A DNA stretch of 64,000 nucleotides from Mangrovimicrobium sp033283325 (GTDB lineage: Bacteria; Pseudomonadota; Gammaproteobacteria; Pseudomonadales; Halieaceae). A model generated the notes under the pieces. That model was given only the letters and a program-made list of their open reading frames with translations, was not told where the DNA came from and ran no database searches. A program made the translations under genes and the position numbers. Below, one piece after another: positions 48,611-59,796 of the stretch (position 1 is its first letter; each line of letters starts with the position of its first letter). The stretch spans positions 558,001-622,000 of the forward strand of contig JAWMQO010000001.1 in the NCBI GenBank assembly GCA_033283325.1, in the 5' to 3' direction.

Positions 48611-49384
48611 ATGGGCGATTTCGAAAACAAGGTATATATCATTACTGGTGGAGCCAGCGGCTTCGGCCTTGCGATGGCAAAGATTCTGGTCGAGCGCGGC
48701 GCCCGGGTCGGTCTGCTGGGTCGCCGCCAGGCTGCGCTCGACGAGGCGGTAAGCCTGCTTGGCAAAGACCGGGCCTTCGCCGTCAGCGCGGACGTCGCCA
48801 ATCTCGAGGAAGTGCGTACAGCTTTCGCCCGTATAAAAGATCACTTTGGCCAGCTCAATGGTGTGGTCAACAATGCCGGTACCGCGGCGCCGAGCCGGGT
48901 CGAGAGCCAGGCCCCCGCGGCCGTGATCGCACAAATCAATACCAACCTGCTCGGCACTATCCTTTGTTGCCAGGCCGCCATACCCCTGCTGGTGGGAGAG
49001 GACAACCCCCGCATCGTCAACGTTTCCTCGGCCTGTGCTGTACACATGGACGAGATGGCCCACCTCTCGGTGTATGCGGCCACGAAGGCGGCGGTAGAGC
49101 GCTTTTCCCGCGATTTACGCCTGGAAGTGGCGGCGCAGGGGATTGGCGTAAGCTGCCTGCGCCCGGGCAGTGCCCCGACCAATTTCGCCGGCCATTGGGA
49201 TCTTGCGAAATTTCAGGAAGCGATGGGGGTGTGGTTCGAACAGGGCACGTATACCAGTGTCGGTATGGAGGCCGAGCATGTCGGGAAGGCGATTGCCGAT
49301 ACGCTGGCCTATCCCCAGGGTGTGGCCATCGACTTGTTGGAAATCCGCCCCAACGCGCCTATGGCGAAGCGCGACTTCGCCTGA
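48611..49384 (+). CDS. Short-chain dehydrogenase/reductase
   Basis: The 257-residue SDR has the cofactor loop TGGASGFGLAM, basic residues LLGRRQAAL after strand two (NADP-type), NNAG near residue 90, Ser in NVSSACAVH and YAATK as the catalytic pair. It faces the five-gene minus-strand operon across the palindromic operator. A GGGCG pattern just before the ATG is the only ribosome-site candidate. It ends convergent with the AraC gene, 20 bp away. The substrate is unknown, but its position suggests the same pathway as the SnoaL-SDR genes. Confidence 0.9.
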   Translation: MGDFENKVYIITGGASGFGLAMAKILVERGARVGLLGRRQAALDEAVSLLGKDRAFAVSADVANLEEVRTAFARIKDHFGQLNGVVNNAGTAAPSRVESQAPAAVIAQINTNLLGTILCCQAAIPLLVGEDNPRIVNVSSACAVHMDEMAHLSVYAATKAAVERFSRDLRLEVAAQGIGVSCLRPGSAPTNFAGHWDLAKFQEAMGVWFEQGTYTSVGMEAEHVGKAIADTLAYPQGVAIDLLEIRPNAPMAKRDFA

Positions 49385-49404
49385 GGCGCGCCGGGCGGCC
49401 CTGG

Positions 49405-50523
49405 CTAGTCCTCCCCGGTTTCGTCCGCCCGGAATTCGGACGGGCTCTTTCCTGTCCAGCTCTTTACCGCCCTCGACAGGCCGTTCGGATCGGCAAAGCC
49501 GGAGAGTCGCGCAACCTCTGCAATAGGTACCGAGGGATCGCGCAGCCAGTGCATGGCTACCTTGCGGCGGATGTTGTCCTTGATCTGGCGGAAGCTGGTC
49601 CCTTCTTCTTCCAGGCGCCGGCGCAGTGTCTGGCTACTCATGTTGGATTCGCTGGCCGCGTCTTCCATCGAGAAAAAACCCAGCGTTTCATTGAAGTAAT
49701 GTTCCAGCCTGGCTTCCAGCCGGACGGCCAGGGCGCTGTCGACTCCGGGTATGTAGGCCAGGTCGTAGCGGTTGTCCATGAAGTCCTTGAATTCCCCGGT
49801 CCGCCGCACGTTGTACTTGTCGAGGTAGCGTGCGTGGAAGCGGATGAGGCTGGCTTTGCGCTCGAACATGCAGTTGCGCGTGAACATGCGCTGGTAGTCC
49901 TCCAGAGGCGACTGCATCGGGTAAGCGAATTCCGCATGGGTCAGGGGTATCGCCTCGCCCACCAGCCAGCTGGCGAAGCGGTGCCAGAGGAGCAGTTGCC
50001 ACTCGGTAAGGAAGTGCAGTGGGTCCAGTTCCGGCTTGTCCAGCTCTATGCGTATCTCCGCGAACTGTTCCGAGCGGTTCAGGGAAAAGCGGATATCGTC
50101 GCTGGCCACCCGGTAGTAGCGAATGGCCTTGCCCAGCGCGTCCCCCAAAGTGTGGAAGTTCATGGCGATCTCGATCATGAACAGGTAAGTGCCAACCTTG
50201 CAGGGCTGTTCGGTGAGGCCGTAGAAGTCGTCGCCAACCAGCCACTTGATATTGCGCTGCATGGCGAAAAACAGCGCTGGCTTGATGTCGAGGGGCCGGT
50301 CGAGATCGGGCACCGGGTGGGAGAGCTTGGCGTTCTCGACGTCGCGGCGAAAGGTCGCCAGCGCTTTCCTGGTGGGTGGCACCTCCGCCGGATTGACCGG
50401 GTAGGAGATGGGCACTTCCACCGCCTTGAACACGGTTTCGATAGCGTGGCCGCGCCGCAACGCGCCCTGGATCATGGCGCGTACGAAGCGCTCCATCAGC
50501 GGAATTTCGCGTGCCTCTGTCAT
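49405..50523 (-). CDS. AraC-family transcriptional regulator (OruR/ArgR-type N-terminus)
   Basis: The 372-residue regulator has an N-terminal ligand domain of the Arabinose_bd/OruR type (RFVRAMIQGALRRG, then PLDIKPALFFAMQRN) and a C-terminal AraC DNA-binding domain with two helix-turn-helix units (ASESNMSSQTLRRRLEEEG and PIAEVARLSGFADPNGLSR). It is transcribed away from the amidohydrolase-FAD dehydrogenase operon, with 313 bp between. A direct-repeat site with 22-bp spacing in that gap is a likely binding site. Members of this branch respond to small organic acids or sterol-like ligands; the ligand here is unknown. Confidence 0.9.
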   Translation of the reverse strand: MTEAREIPLMERFVRAMIQGALRRGHAIETVFKAVEVPISYPVNPAEVPPTRKALATFRRDVENAKLSHPVPDLDRPLDIKPALFFAMQRNIKWLVGDDFYGLTEQPCKVGTYLFMIEIAMNFHTLGDALGKAIRYYRVASDDIRFSLNRSEQFAEIRIELDKPELDPLHFLTEWQLLLWHRFASWLVGEAIPLTHAEFAYPMQSPLEDYQRMFTRNCMFERKASLIRFHARYLDKYNVRRTGEFKDFMDNRYDLAYIPGVDSALAVRLEARLEHYFNETLGFFSMEDAASESNMSSQTLRRRLEEEGTSFRQIKDNIRRKVAMHWLRDPSVPIAEVARLSGFADPNGLSRAVKSWTGKSPSEFRADETGED

Positions 50524-50836
50524 GCAGTGGCCCCGTTCGTGGAGCGCCTGGGAAGTACGCTATATCGCGGGAAACTCATGCGGGAAGGGAACCTCGGTAA
50601 CGGCATTGCGGGCCCGGCATCCTGTCGTTATACCCACTTGTTATCTGCTGCGACTCTTTCCGGTCGCCATGCGCAAATTCTAACAGGAACCTGCTGCCCT
50701 GAGAAAACAGTGTATTTTTCTCCAGCTGTCACAAAAGTAGGCGCCAGTTGTCAGAAAGGGATATAGGCATGTGTGATAGCCGGTTTTAGACTTTTGCCCA
50801 CTGTAGAGTTCAGGTACCCGAGTAGAGGATATAACC
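50524..50836. other. Regulatory gap between the AraC gene and the amidohydrolase operon
   Basis: These 313 bp hold no gene. The part nearest the amidohydrolase gene carries the direct repeats at 50722-50757; TTGTCA in the second repeat could serve as the -35 element. No clear -10 can be fixed. I see no other structure. Confidence 0.6.
50722..50757 (+). promoter_or_regulatory. Candidate AraC-type operator (direct repeat)
   Basis: CCAGCTGTCACAAA (50722-50735) and CCAGTTGTCAGAAA (50744-50757) match at 12 of 14 positions and start 22 bp apart, the two-turn spacing used by AraC-family activators. The second repeat contains TTGTCA, a plausible -35 for the downstream operon. Confidence 0.6.
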
Positions 50837-51922
50837 ATGACCGAACGCCTTATCTCCGCCGATTCCCACGCCTATCTATCCGATGACTACATCAAGGCGC
50901 ACTTCTCGGCCAAGACCCAGCAGGCCTGGGACGAAGCCCGGGAGAAGTACAACGACTACGAGGCGAAGGAATTGCGCGCCGGGCAGCCTGGCCTGCAGAT
51001 GGAAGATTTCGTCGACCTGGAAGCCGCGCAGGACCCGGGCTACCTCGACCCGCACAAACGTCTCGAGGCCATGGACCGGGACCAGGTCGAGGCAGAGGTG
51101 ATTTTCTCCGAAGTCGGCGGCAACAAGCTGGCCACGCCCAAGCTCATGGGCCCCGCCTGGAAAGATGCGCTGATCGGTTTCAATGACGCCATGGCGGAGT
51201 TCGCCTCGGTCAATACCAGCCGTCTGCTCAGTGCTTATCATCTCCCCCTGTTCGATATCGACTTTGCCATCAAGGAAGTGGACCGCCTCGCCGCGAAAGG
51301 CGCGCGGGCCGTGCAAATCCCGAGCTTCCCCAGCGAACTGGGGCTGCCCGAAGTCAACGATGAGCGATATGCGCCGCTGTGGTCACGCCTGGAAGAGACC
51401 GGCATCGCGGTATTGAACCACCTGGAAATTCGCGAGCACTTCTGGAAAGTCTTCCGTAACGACCCGACACCGCAGAAGGGTATTTTCACCGCAATGCCCA
51501 TTATGCAGATGCACGAGACCATCATGTTCTGGATCCTGACCGGCACCCTGGAACGCCACCCGAATCTCAAGGTGATCCTGGTCGAGCCCTTCCTTGCCTG
51601 GATCCCGATGTTCCTGAAATGGCTCGACTCGCGCATGGATGAGCACTACGAGTTCCCCGGCATGAAAATGAAGCCCAGCGAGTACTTCCAGCGCAACATG
51701 GGCGCGACCTTCATGTACGAGCCCGATGGCCTGCGGGAAATGTACAAGGCCTTCGGTGCGGATTGCCTGTTCTGGTCAACTGACTTCCCGCACCCCGCTA
51801 CCTGCTGGCCGGATTCACAGAAGCAGGTCGTCAGCCAGTTTGCCGAGGCCGGCATTCCCGACGAGGACCGTCGCAAGATCGTCTGTGACAATGCGGCCAA
51901 GGCCTTCAACCTGGGGCTCTGA
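50837..51922 (+). CDS. Amidohydrolase 2-family protein (ACMSD-like fold)
   Basis: The 361-residue protein has the amidohydrolase-2 TIM barrel. It opens with LISADSHAYLSDDY, where the usual HxH becomes DSH, followed by NHLEIREHFW with the distal His, ILVEPFLAWIPMF, and FWSTDFPHP with the final metal-ligand Asp. These enzymes decarboxylate or hydrolyse ring- or carboxy-containing intermediates with one metal ion. The gene is first in a two-gene operon with the FAD dehydrogenase (30 bp apart). The ribosome site is GAGGAT before the ATG. The reaction is not known. Confidence 0.88.
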   Translation: MTERLISADSHAYLSDDYIKAHFSAKTQQAWDEAREKYNDYEAKELRAGQPGLQMEDFVDLEAAQDPGYLDPHKRLEAMDRDQVEAEVIFSEVGGNKLATPKLMGPAWKDALIGFNDAMAEFASVNTSRLLSAYHLPLFDIDFAIKEVDRLAAKGARAVQIPSFPSELGLPEVNDERYAPLWSRLEETGIAVLNHLEIREHFWKVFRNDPTPQKGIFTAMPIMQMHETIMFWILTGTLERHPNLKVILVEPFLAWIPMFLKWLDSRMDEHYEFPGMKMKPSEYFQRNMGATFMYEPDGLREMYKAFGADCLFWSTDFPHPATCWPDSQKQVVSQFAEAGIPDEDRRKIVCDNAAKAFNLGL

Positions 51923-51952
51923 TCGAAAACAGGCGGCGTGAAGGGTTGAAAT

Positions 51953-53440
51953 ATGGCGGGTAGCAGTCCGGTAGAAACGCGTCGATCCAGCGAGATCGAC
52001 ACATGGAAATTTGAAACCGATGTGGCCATCGTCGGCTTCGGTGGCGCCGGGGCCTGCGCCGCGATCGAAGCTGCGGATGCGGACGCGGAGGTCATGCTGT
52101 TCGAACTGGCGAGTGCCAGCGGCGGCTCGACGGCCCTGTCCAGTGCGGAGCTTTACCTCGGTGGTAATGGTGGTACGCCGGTACAGCGCAGCTGCGGTTA
52201 TTCCGATTCCTCGGACAACATGAAGGCTTTCCTGAACGCGGTCTTCGGGCGCAACGCCGACCCGGACAAGGTCGAGGCCTACGTCGACAACTCGGTCGCT
52301 CACTATGAGTGGCTCGTGAGCATGGGAGTACCCTTCAAGCACTCTGAATTGAAGGAGAGGGCGATCATGGCACTGACCGATGATTGCCTGTTGTATACCG
52401 GCAATGAGAAGGCCTGGCCTTTCCGGGAAGCTGCGGAGCCGGTTCCGCGTGGCCATAACCTCGAGGTCGAAGGCGACAACGGTGGCCCGCTGTTGATGAA
52501 GATACTTACCGAACAGGTGGAAAACCGCAAAAATATTAGTGTGCACTACGATAGCCGGGTTATCGCATTGGTCACGGACGCCGACGGCTCTGTGGTCGGC
52601 GTGGTGGCGAGAATCGACATGGAGGAAGTGGCGGTCAGGGTGCGCCGCGGCGTCATCCTGTGTGCCGGGGGTTTCTGCATGAATCCCGAGATGCTGCATC
52701 GCTACGCGCCCATGTACGCCGATGACCTGGCGCCGCTGGGTAATCCCGGCGATACCGGTAGCGGCATTCTCATGGGGCAGGGCGCGGGGGCCGGTGTGGT
52801 CAATATGCAGGAGTGCTTCGTCACCCTGCCTTTCTATCCCCCGGCGTCCCTCACCTACGGGATTTTCGTCAACGACAAGGGCCAGCGCTTTATCAATGAG
52901 GATTGTTACCACGGCCGGGTGGCCCAGGCGGTGCTCGAGCAGCAGCGGCTGGTTTCCCGGCGTGTGTACCTGGTGGCGGATGTCGAAGCCTACGCGGATT
53001 ACGAGCAGGCCAGCTACCTGCAGGCCCCGGTGGCAGCCACTGGCGAGACCATCGAGGAGCTGGAGGCAGAGCTTGAATTGCCCGAGGGCACCCTGGTGGA
53101 AACGGTGAATCGCTATAACGCTGGCGCGGCCCGGGGAGAAGATACACTGTTCCACAAGGACAAGGCCTGGATGCGGGAATTGAAGCCGCCTTTCGTTGCA
53201 CTGGATTGCACCATTGGCCACGGTGCCTTCTATCCCATCTTTACGCTCGGTGGCCTGGATACCCTGCCCAGCGGCGAGGTGCTCACGCCGGACCGCCGGC
53301 CGATACCAGGGCTCTACGCCGCGGGACGCACTGCCGCGGGGATTCCGCGAACCGCTGCCGGATACGCCAGTGGTATGTCGGTGGGGGACGCGACCTTCAC
53401 CGGACGCATGGCGGGGCGGAGTGCCGCAGCAAGGGAGTAA
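51953..53440 (+). CDS. FAD-dependent oxidoreductase, fumarate reductase/3-ketosteroid dehydrogenase type
   Basis: The 495-residue flavoprotein has an N-terminal Rossmann motif (VAIVGFGGAGACAAIEAA) with an acidic residue ending strand two, and the substrate-site and FAD segments of the FrdA/KstD superfamily: GGSTALSSAELYL, GVILCAGGFCMNPEM, LDCTIGHGAFYP and the C-terminal AAGRTAAGIPRTAAGYASGM. In actinobacteria and steroid-degrading proteobacteria such enzymes introduce a double bond into a ring ketone. Here ketosteroid specificity is not shown. It is the second gene of the operon controlled by the AraC protein. Confidence 0.87.
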   Translation: MAGSSPVETRRSSEIDTWKFETDVAIVGFGGAGACAAIEAADADAEVMLFELASASGGSTALSSAELYLGGNGGTPVQRSCGYSDSSDNMKAFLNAVFGRNADPDKVEAYVDNSVAHYEWLVSMGVPFKHSELKERAIMALTDDCLLYTGNEKAWPFREAAEPVPRGHNLEVEGDNGGPLLMKILTEQVENRKNISVHYDSRVIALVTDADGSVVGVVARIDMEEVAVRVRRGVILCAGGFCMNPEMLHRYAPMYADDLAPLGNPGDTGSGILMGQGAGAGVVNMQECFVTLPFYPPASLTYGIFVNDKGQRFINEDCYHGRVAQAVLEQQRLVSRRVYLVADVEAYADYEQASYLQAPVAATGETIEELEAELELPEGTLVETVNRYNAGAARGEDTLFHKDKAWMRELKPPFVALDCTIGHGAFYPIFTLGGLDTLPSGEVLTPDRRPIPGLYAAGRTAAGIPRTAAGYASGMSVGDATFTGRMAGRSAAARE

Positions 53441-53458
53441 GCTGATTCGGGGCCGGCG

Positions 53459-54475
53459 CTAGCTGGTCAGAATCCTGCCGAGGGTCCGGGCCCGTTCCGG
53501 ACCCAGTTCGGCCTGCAACTCGGCGGCGCGTTGTTCCAGTGCCAGGTCGAAGAGTTCGCCGAATTCCACTTTCGCCAGTTCCAGTCCATCGTAGATGGCT
53601 TCCATGCAGCGCTTCAGCGCGTTCAGCCGGGTCTTGCCGATCTCGCCTGCGAGTTCCTCCTCCAGCAGGTCGACGCTGGTGGCGGAGTCCTGGATAAGAT
53701 CGAAGCCCTTCTCGCTGAGGTGAAGGCGCTGCTGGCGAGGTGATTCCGGGTCGGGCTTGCGGTAGATATAACCCAGCTCTTCCAGTTCGTTGGCGATGGC
53801 ACCGACGGCCTGCTTGCTGAGGCCGCGCACCCTGACGATATCCTGGATCTTGGTGCCGTTGGGGCGCAGCAGCGTAAGGATGTGGGCGAAGGAGAGTTTG
53901 AGTTTCTCGTGCCCCTGTGCCCTGGTCAGTTCCATCAGGCGGTAGCTGACATAGTCACTGACCCGGGACAATAACAGCCCGAATTCGCCGCGATTGTTCG
54001 ATTGCCGGTCGGCATTGTAGTAGCACAGCGAGAGGGAACGGTTGAGGGCGACGAGCGCCGCAAGGGCGGCATCGAGCTGCCGTGTGCTCGCGAATTGCAG
54101 GAAACGCTTTTCTACCATGATGTAGGCCCGCAGGCCGTCCGCCATCATCTGTTGCCCGGCGTCGGTGACGCTCAGTGTCTTGGCGCGCCCGTCTTCCACA
54201 CTCTGGGCACGCTCGACGTAGCCGAGGCGCACCAGTTCGGCAATAGTCTGCGCTGCCGCCTGCTTGGTGATCTTCAACCGGGCTGCCAGCTCGCTCAGGC
54301 CATCGCAGCCGTCGTTGATCAGCATGAGGTAGGGCTCGAAATTCAGCCTCAGCTGGTCGTGGCCGCCGCGGGTGGCCATGATCCGGATGATCTCTGTCTG
54401 CAGGTAAAGCGTGACCGCCAGTAACTTCCGCGGAAAGTTGCTGCGGTATTTCAGCCAGATCGTCGGGTTTTCCAT
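53459..54475 (-). CDS. Tandem MarR-domain transcriptional regulator
   Basis: The 338-residue protein contains two winged helix-turn-helix MarR domains in one chain. The first spans residues 40-112 (GLSELAARLKITKQAAAQTI, then LSVTDAGQQM), the second spans 190-262 (KIQDIVRVRGLSKQAVGAI, then LHLSEKGFDL). Each has flanking helices for dimerisation, so one chain could act as a covalent pseudo-dimer. Normal MarR proteins are about 150 residues and dimerise. It is co-directional with and 81 bp after the acyl-CoA dehydrogenase operon, and convergent with the FAD dehydrogenase gene. It is a good candidate for binding the AGTCAA-N6-TTGACT palindrome. Confidence 0.88.
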   Translation of the reverse strand: MENPTIWLKYRSNFPRKLLAVTLYLQTEIIRIMATRGGHDQLRLNFEPYLMLINDGCDGLSELAARLKITKQAAAQTIAELVRLGYVERAQSVEDGRAKTLSVTDAGQQMMADGLRAYIMVEKRFLQFASTRQLDAALAALVALNRSLSLCYYNADRQSNNRGEFGLLLSRVSDYVSYRLMELTRAQGHEKLKLSFAHILTLLRPNGTKIQDIVRVRGLSKQAVGAIANELEELGYIYRKPDPESPRQQRLHLSEKGFDLIQDSATSVDLLEEELAGEIGKTRLNALKRCMEAIYDGLELAKVEFGELFDLALEQRAAELQAELGPERARTLGRILTS

Positions 54476-54556
54476 GAGTTCGCTAGTCAGGGTCGGACTC
54501 CCGCACGGTAATGAACAGGCTGCATCGGGTCAAATGTTAAGTGAGCGGGCACAGGC

Positions 54557-55669
54557 CTACGCCGCCGCCCCCAGCTCAATGAAGCGTGAAAGGTGGTAGT
54601 CCTCGTCGCCCAGTTGGTGATCAATCATCACCAGGCGCTTGGCATAGTGCGCAAGTGGCAGTTCCCAGGTCATGCCGATGCCGCCATGCATCTGGATCGC
54701 CTCTTCCGCTACCAGGGTACCGACGCGTCCGATGGTGTACTTCGCGGCGGAGACCGCGCGCTCACGGGTGTGCCGCTCGGCCTCCAGCGCGTTGGCGGCA
54801 TTGATCGCGGCGGAGCGCGCCTGCTCGATTTCCAGCGCGACGGTCGCCATGCGGTGTTGCAGGGCCTGGAACTTACCGATGGGAACGCCGAATTGCTGGC
54901 GTGTTCGCAGGTATTCCAGGGTAGCTTCCCTGATGGTATCCATGAGGCCGACGGCCTCCCAGCACAGGGCGACGATGCCCGCGGCGAAAGCCGCTTCGAT
55001 GAGGGCAAGGCCATCTTCGCTGACAAGGACAGCGGGAGTATCGGCGAGGGTGAGTTCGCCGGCCCTGCCGCCATCGATCACGGGATAGGCGCGAATGTCG
55101 CTTCCCGCCGCACCGGCTTCAACCAGGAAGAGGCCGATGCCTGCAGTATCTCCGGGCTGGCCACTGGTGCGGGCGGAGACAAGGATGTGGTCCGCACAAT
55201 CGAGGAAAGGCACGACGGCCTTGGTGCCCGTTAGTGCCCAGCTATCGCCACGCTTATTGGCCTGCACAGTGACATCCGCGAGGTCGTAGTGAGCCTGGGG
55301 TTCCTCGTGGGCAAAAGTGGCGAGGCTGCCACCGCCGATAATATTTTCCAGTAATTCGGCGTGCCCTCCGGCTGTTTCCAGGATGCGCCCGGCCAGCAGG
55401 GTGGCATGGAAGGGCTCTACCACCAGGGCCCTGCCCAGTTGTTCGAACACCGCTGCCAGGTCGAAGCCCTTGCCGCCAAAACCGCCGGAGGCCTCGTCGA
55501 AGAGCACGCCGGTAATGCCGAGTTCGGCGAGGGCGTTCCAGTGTTCGCTGGAAAAGCCCTGCGCCGAGGCACTGACACGGTGGCGTTCGTCGATCGGGTA
55601 GCGGTCGCGCAGGTAGCGGCCGAGGGATTCCGCGAGCATCTGGCGGTCTTCAGTGTGATTGAAATCCAT
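54557..55669 (-). CDS. Acyl-CoA dehydrogenase, FadE-type partner subunit
   Basis: The 370-residue flavoprotein has the acyl-CoA dehydrogenase fold: a helical N-terminus (RQMLAESLGRYLRDRY), middle beta domain (TGTKAVVPFLDCADHILVSA) and C-terminal helices ending MHGGIGMTWELPLAHYAKR. It is shorter and less conserved at the base position than the neighbouring dehydrogenase. This pairing of a canonical and a divergent subunit is typical of alpha2-beta2 heterotetrameric acyl-CoA dehydrogenases known from steroid side-chain degradation. Its ATG is only 3 bp after the stop of the preceding dehydrogenase gene. It oxidises an acyl-CoA alpha-beta bond with FAD. Confidence 0.88.
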   Translation of the reverse strand: MDFNHTEDRQMLAESLGRYLRDRYPIDERHRVSASAQGFSSEHWNALAELGITGVLFDEASGGFGGKGFDLAAVFEQLGRALVVEPFHATLLAGRILETAGGHAELLENIIGGGSLATFAHEEPQAHYDLADVTVQANKRGDSWALTGTKAVVPFLDCADHILVSARTSGQPGDTAGIGLFLVEAGAAGSDIRAYPVIDGGRAGELTLADTPAVLVSEDGLALIEAAFAAGIVALCWEAVGLMDTIREATLEYLRTRQQFGVPIGKFQALQHRMATVALEIEQARSAAINAANALEAERHTRERAVSAAKYTIGRVGTLVAEEAIQMHGGIGMTWELPLAHYAKRLVMIDHQLGDEDYHLSRFIELGAAA

Positions 55670-55671
55670 GA

Positions 55672-56868
55672 TCAGAGCTCCAGGATGGCTTTGGTGATGA
55701 TCTCGCGCTGCACCTCGTTGGAGCCGCCGTAGATCGAGAGTTTGCGGTTGTTGAAATAGTTCGCCGCCAGCGGCGCCGCGTACTCGGGCCCGATGGGTTC
55801 GCCGCTGTAGCCTTCCTCCATGGCCTCGAAGACGAAGGGGCGGGCATAGGGGCCGAGAGCCCGGCGCATCAGGCTGGTGATCTCCTGGCGCAGTTCAGTG
55901 CCGCGAATTTTCAGCATCGAACCTTCCGCGGCGGGCGCGGCGCCCTCGCCGGTGGCCGCGAGCACGCGGAGGTTTGTGGTCTTCACGTTTTCCAGGTCGA
56001 TTTCGACCCGGGCCATGCGCGCTGCGAAGGCGGGGTCGTCAATCAGTGGGCGGCCGTTCTTGCGCTGCCCGGCGACCACATGCTTGAGCTGCTCGAAGGC
56101 GGACATGGCGTGGCCGAGGCCGGCGATATTGGTGCGTTCGTAAGTCAGTAGGTATTTGGCGTAGGTCCAGCCCATGTTTTCCTCGCCGACTAGGTTTTCC
56201 ACCGGCACCCGCACGTCGGTGAAAAACACCTCGTTGACCTCATGTTCGCCGTCTAAAAGTGTGATCGGGCGAACTTCCACACCGGGGGTGGTCATGTCGA
56301 TGAGCAGGAAGGAGATGCCCTGCTGGCGCTTGCCTTCGTTGGATGTTCTCACCAGGCAGAAAATCATGTTGGCGTTGTGGCCCCAGGTGGTCCAGGTCTT
56401 CTGACCGTTGACGACATAGTGGTCGCCGTCGCGCACCGCGCTGGTTTTCAGGCTGGCGAGGTCCGAACCCGCGCCGGGTTCGGAGTAGCCCTGGCACCAG
56501 AAGTCGTCGCCCCTGAGGATGCGCGGCAGCCAGTGCGCACGCTGGGCATCGGAACCGTACTTGATCAGCACCGGGCCGAGCATGGAAACGCCGAAGGGCA
56601 CGATCATCGGCGCGTTGGCGAGAAAGCACTCGACGTCGAAGATGTGTTCCTGGGCCACGGACCAGCCGGTGCCGCCGTACTCCACCGGCCAGTGTGAGGC
56701 GTACCAGCCGCGGGCATTGAGGATGGCGTGCCATTCCTCCATGTCTTCCTTGTTGAGGCGCTTGTGGGTGCGCACCTTTTCGGAGATCCGGGTGGGGAGT
56801 TTGTCGCGCAGGAAGGCCCGCACTTCTTCCCTGAAGGCCTCCTCCTCGGGGGTGAAATTCAGATTCAT
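55672..56868 (-). CDS. Acyl-CoA dehydrogenase, main subunit
   Basis: The 398-residue protein is a full acyl-CoA dehydrogenase. The FAD site reads GYSEPGAGSDLASLKTSA, the middle domain FTDVRVPVENLVGEEN and the last helices have NRKLSIYGGSNEVQREI. It catalyses alpha,beta-dehydrogenation of acyl-CoA esters in the cytoplasm, passing electrons to ETF. It is directly upstream of the second dehydrogenase gene (3 bp). Substrate is unknown; the presence of a FadB-like enzyme and two SDRs in the same unit suggests a complete oxidation cycle for a branched or cyclic acid (inference). Confidence 0.92.
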   Translation of the reverse strand: MNLNFTPEEEAFREEVRAFLRDKLPTRISEKVRTHKRLNKEDMEEWHAILNARGWYASHWPVEYGGTGWSVAQEHIFDVECFLANAPMIVPFGVSMLGPVLIKYGSDAQRAHWLPRILRGDDFWCQGYSEPGAGSDLASLKTSAVRDGDHYVVNGQKTWTTWGHNANMIFCLVRTSNEGKRQQGISFLLIDMTTPGVEVRPITLLDGEHEVNEVFFTDVRVPVENLVGEENMGWTYAKYLLTYERTNIAGLGHAMSAFEQLKHVVAGQRKNGRPLIDDPAFAARMARVEIDLENVKTTNLRVLAATGEGAAPAAEGSMLKIRGTELRQEITSLMRRALGPYARPFVFEAMEEGYSGEPIGPEYAAPLAANYFNNRKLSIYGGSNEVQREIITKAILEL

Positions 56869-56925
56869 GTCGTCATTCCCTGGTAGTTTGGATTCAAATG
56901 GATAGCGTCCGGGCGATCGCAGTGC

Positions 56926-58956
<2,031 letters not shown>

Positions 58957-59019
58957 TACTTATTCTCGAAGCTGGATTGGATTAGTGGCCTGTAATCGTT
59001 GGCAGGGCTTGCTGTCTGC

Positions 59020-59796
59020 TCAGATGGAGCCCTTGATCGTCATGCCCCCGTCGATGATCACGCTCTGGCCCGTCATGTAGGCCGAGGCGGGGGAGGCGAG
59101 GAAGACGGCGGCGCCGGCGATTTCCTCCGGTTCACCGATGCGGCCCAGTGGCACCGCGCGCTTGAAGGCGGCTTCGGCTTTCGGGTTTTCCCACAGGGCC
59201 CGCGCAAAATCGGTACGGATGATCCCCGGAGAGATGGCGTTGATACGCACCTTGCCGGCACCGAACTCCACCGCGAGGTTGCGCACCAGTTGCAGGTCGG
59301 CGGCCTTGGAAATGTTGTAGGCGCCGATACTGTCGCTGCCGATGAAGCCGCCCACGGACGACACCAGGATGATCGATCCCTCGTCGCGGGCCCGCATGCC
59401 CGGCGCGACCATGTTGATCAGCCAGTGATTGGCCAGCACGTTGTTATCGAGAATCTTGTGGAACTGTTCGTCACTGATCGTCGCGAGGGGGCCAAAGTGC
59501 GGGTTTGACGCGGCATTGCAGACCAGAATGTCGATCTTGCCGAAGCGTGCCTCGGTGGCGCTGACCAGTGCCTGCAGTGCGGCCTTGTCGGAAATGCTGG
59601 CGGCGACGGCCAGCGCGCGTTCTTCCCCGTGGGCCTCGTTGATTGCCCGCGCCACCGCCTCGCAGGCATCCTGCTTGCGGCTGGAAATCACCACGCTGGC
59701 ACCGGCTGCGGCAATGGCTTCGGCGATGGCCCGGCCGATACCGCGGGATGAACCGGTAACGATCGCTACTTTGCCGGTGAGGTCAAAGGGATTCAT
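59020..59796 (-). CDS. Short-chain dehydrogenase/reductase, first gene of the acyl-CoA operon
   Basis: The 258-residue SDR is of the classical type: TGSSRGIGRAIAEA, SSRKQDACEA, NAAS at the NNAG position, Ser in VSSVGGFIG, YNISK and MTGQSVIIDGG at the C-terminus. Residues after strand two favour NADP. It is the first gene of the minus-strand unit that continues with FadB-like and acyl-CoA dehydrogenase genes (63 bp gap to the next gene). The AGTCAA-N6-TTGACT palindrome lies 122 bp upstream of its start, consistent with shared control. Confidence 0.92.
   Translation of the reverse strand: MNPFDLTGKVAIVTGSSRGIGRAIAEAIAAAGASVVISSRKQDACEAVARAINEAHGEERALAVAASISDKAALQALVSATEARFGKIDILVCNAASNPHFGPLATISDEQFHKILDNNVLANHWLINMVAPGMRARDEGSIILVSSVGGFIGSDSIGAYNISKAADLQLVRNLAVEFGAGKVRINAISPGIIRTDFARALWENPKAEAAFKRAVPLGRIGEPEEIAGAAVFLASPASAYMTGQSVIIDGGMTIKGSI

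Noticed and set aside
48592..50766. Long open frame (about 724 codons) on the plus strand
   Set aside because: It overlaps the SDR gene in another frame and runs antisense through the AraC gene; its residues show no family features.
51815..53221. Long open frame on the minus strand antisense to the FAD dehydrogenase
   Set aside because: No motif or ribosome site, and the plus-strand gene has a full set of flavoprotein motifs.
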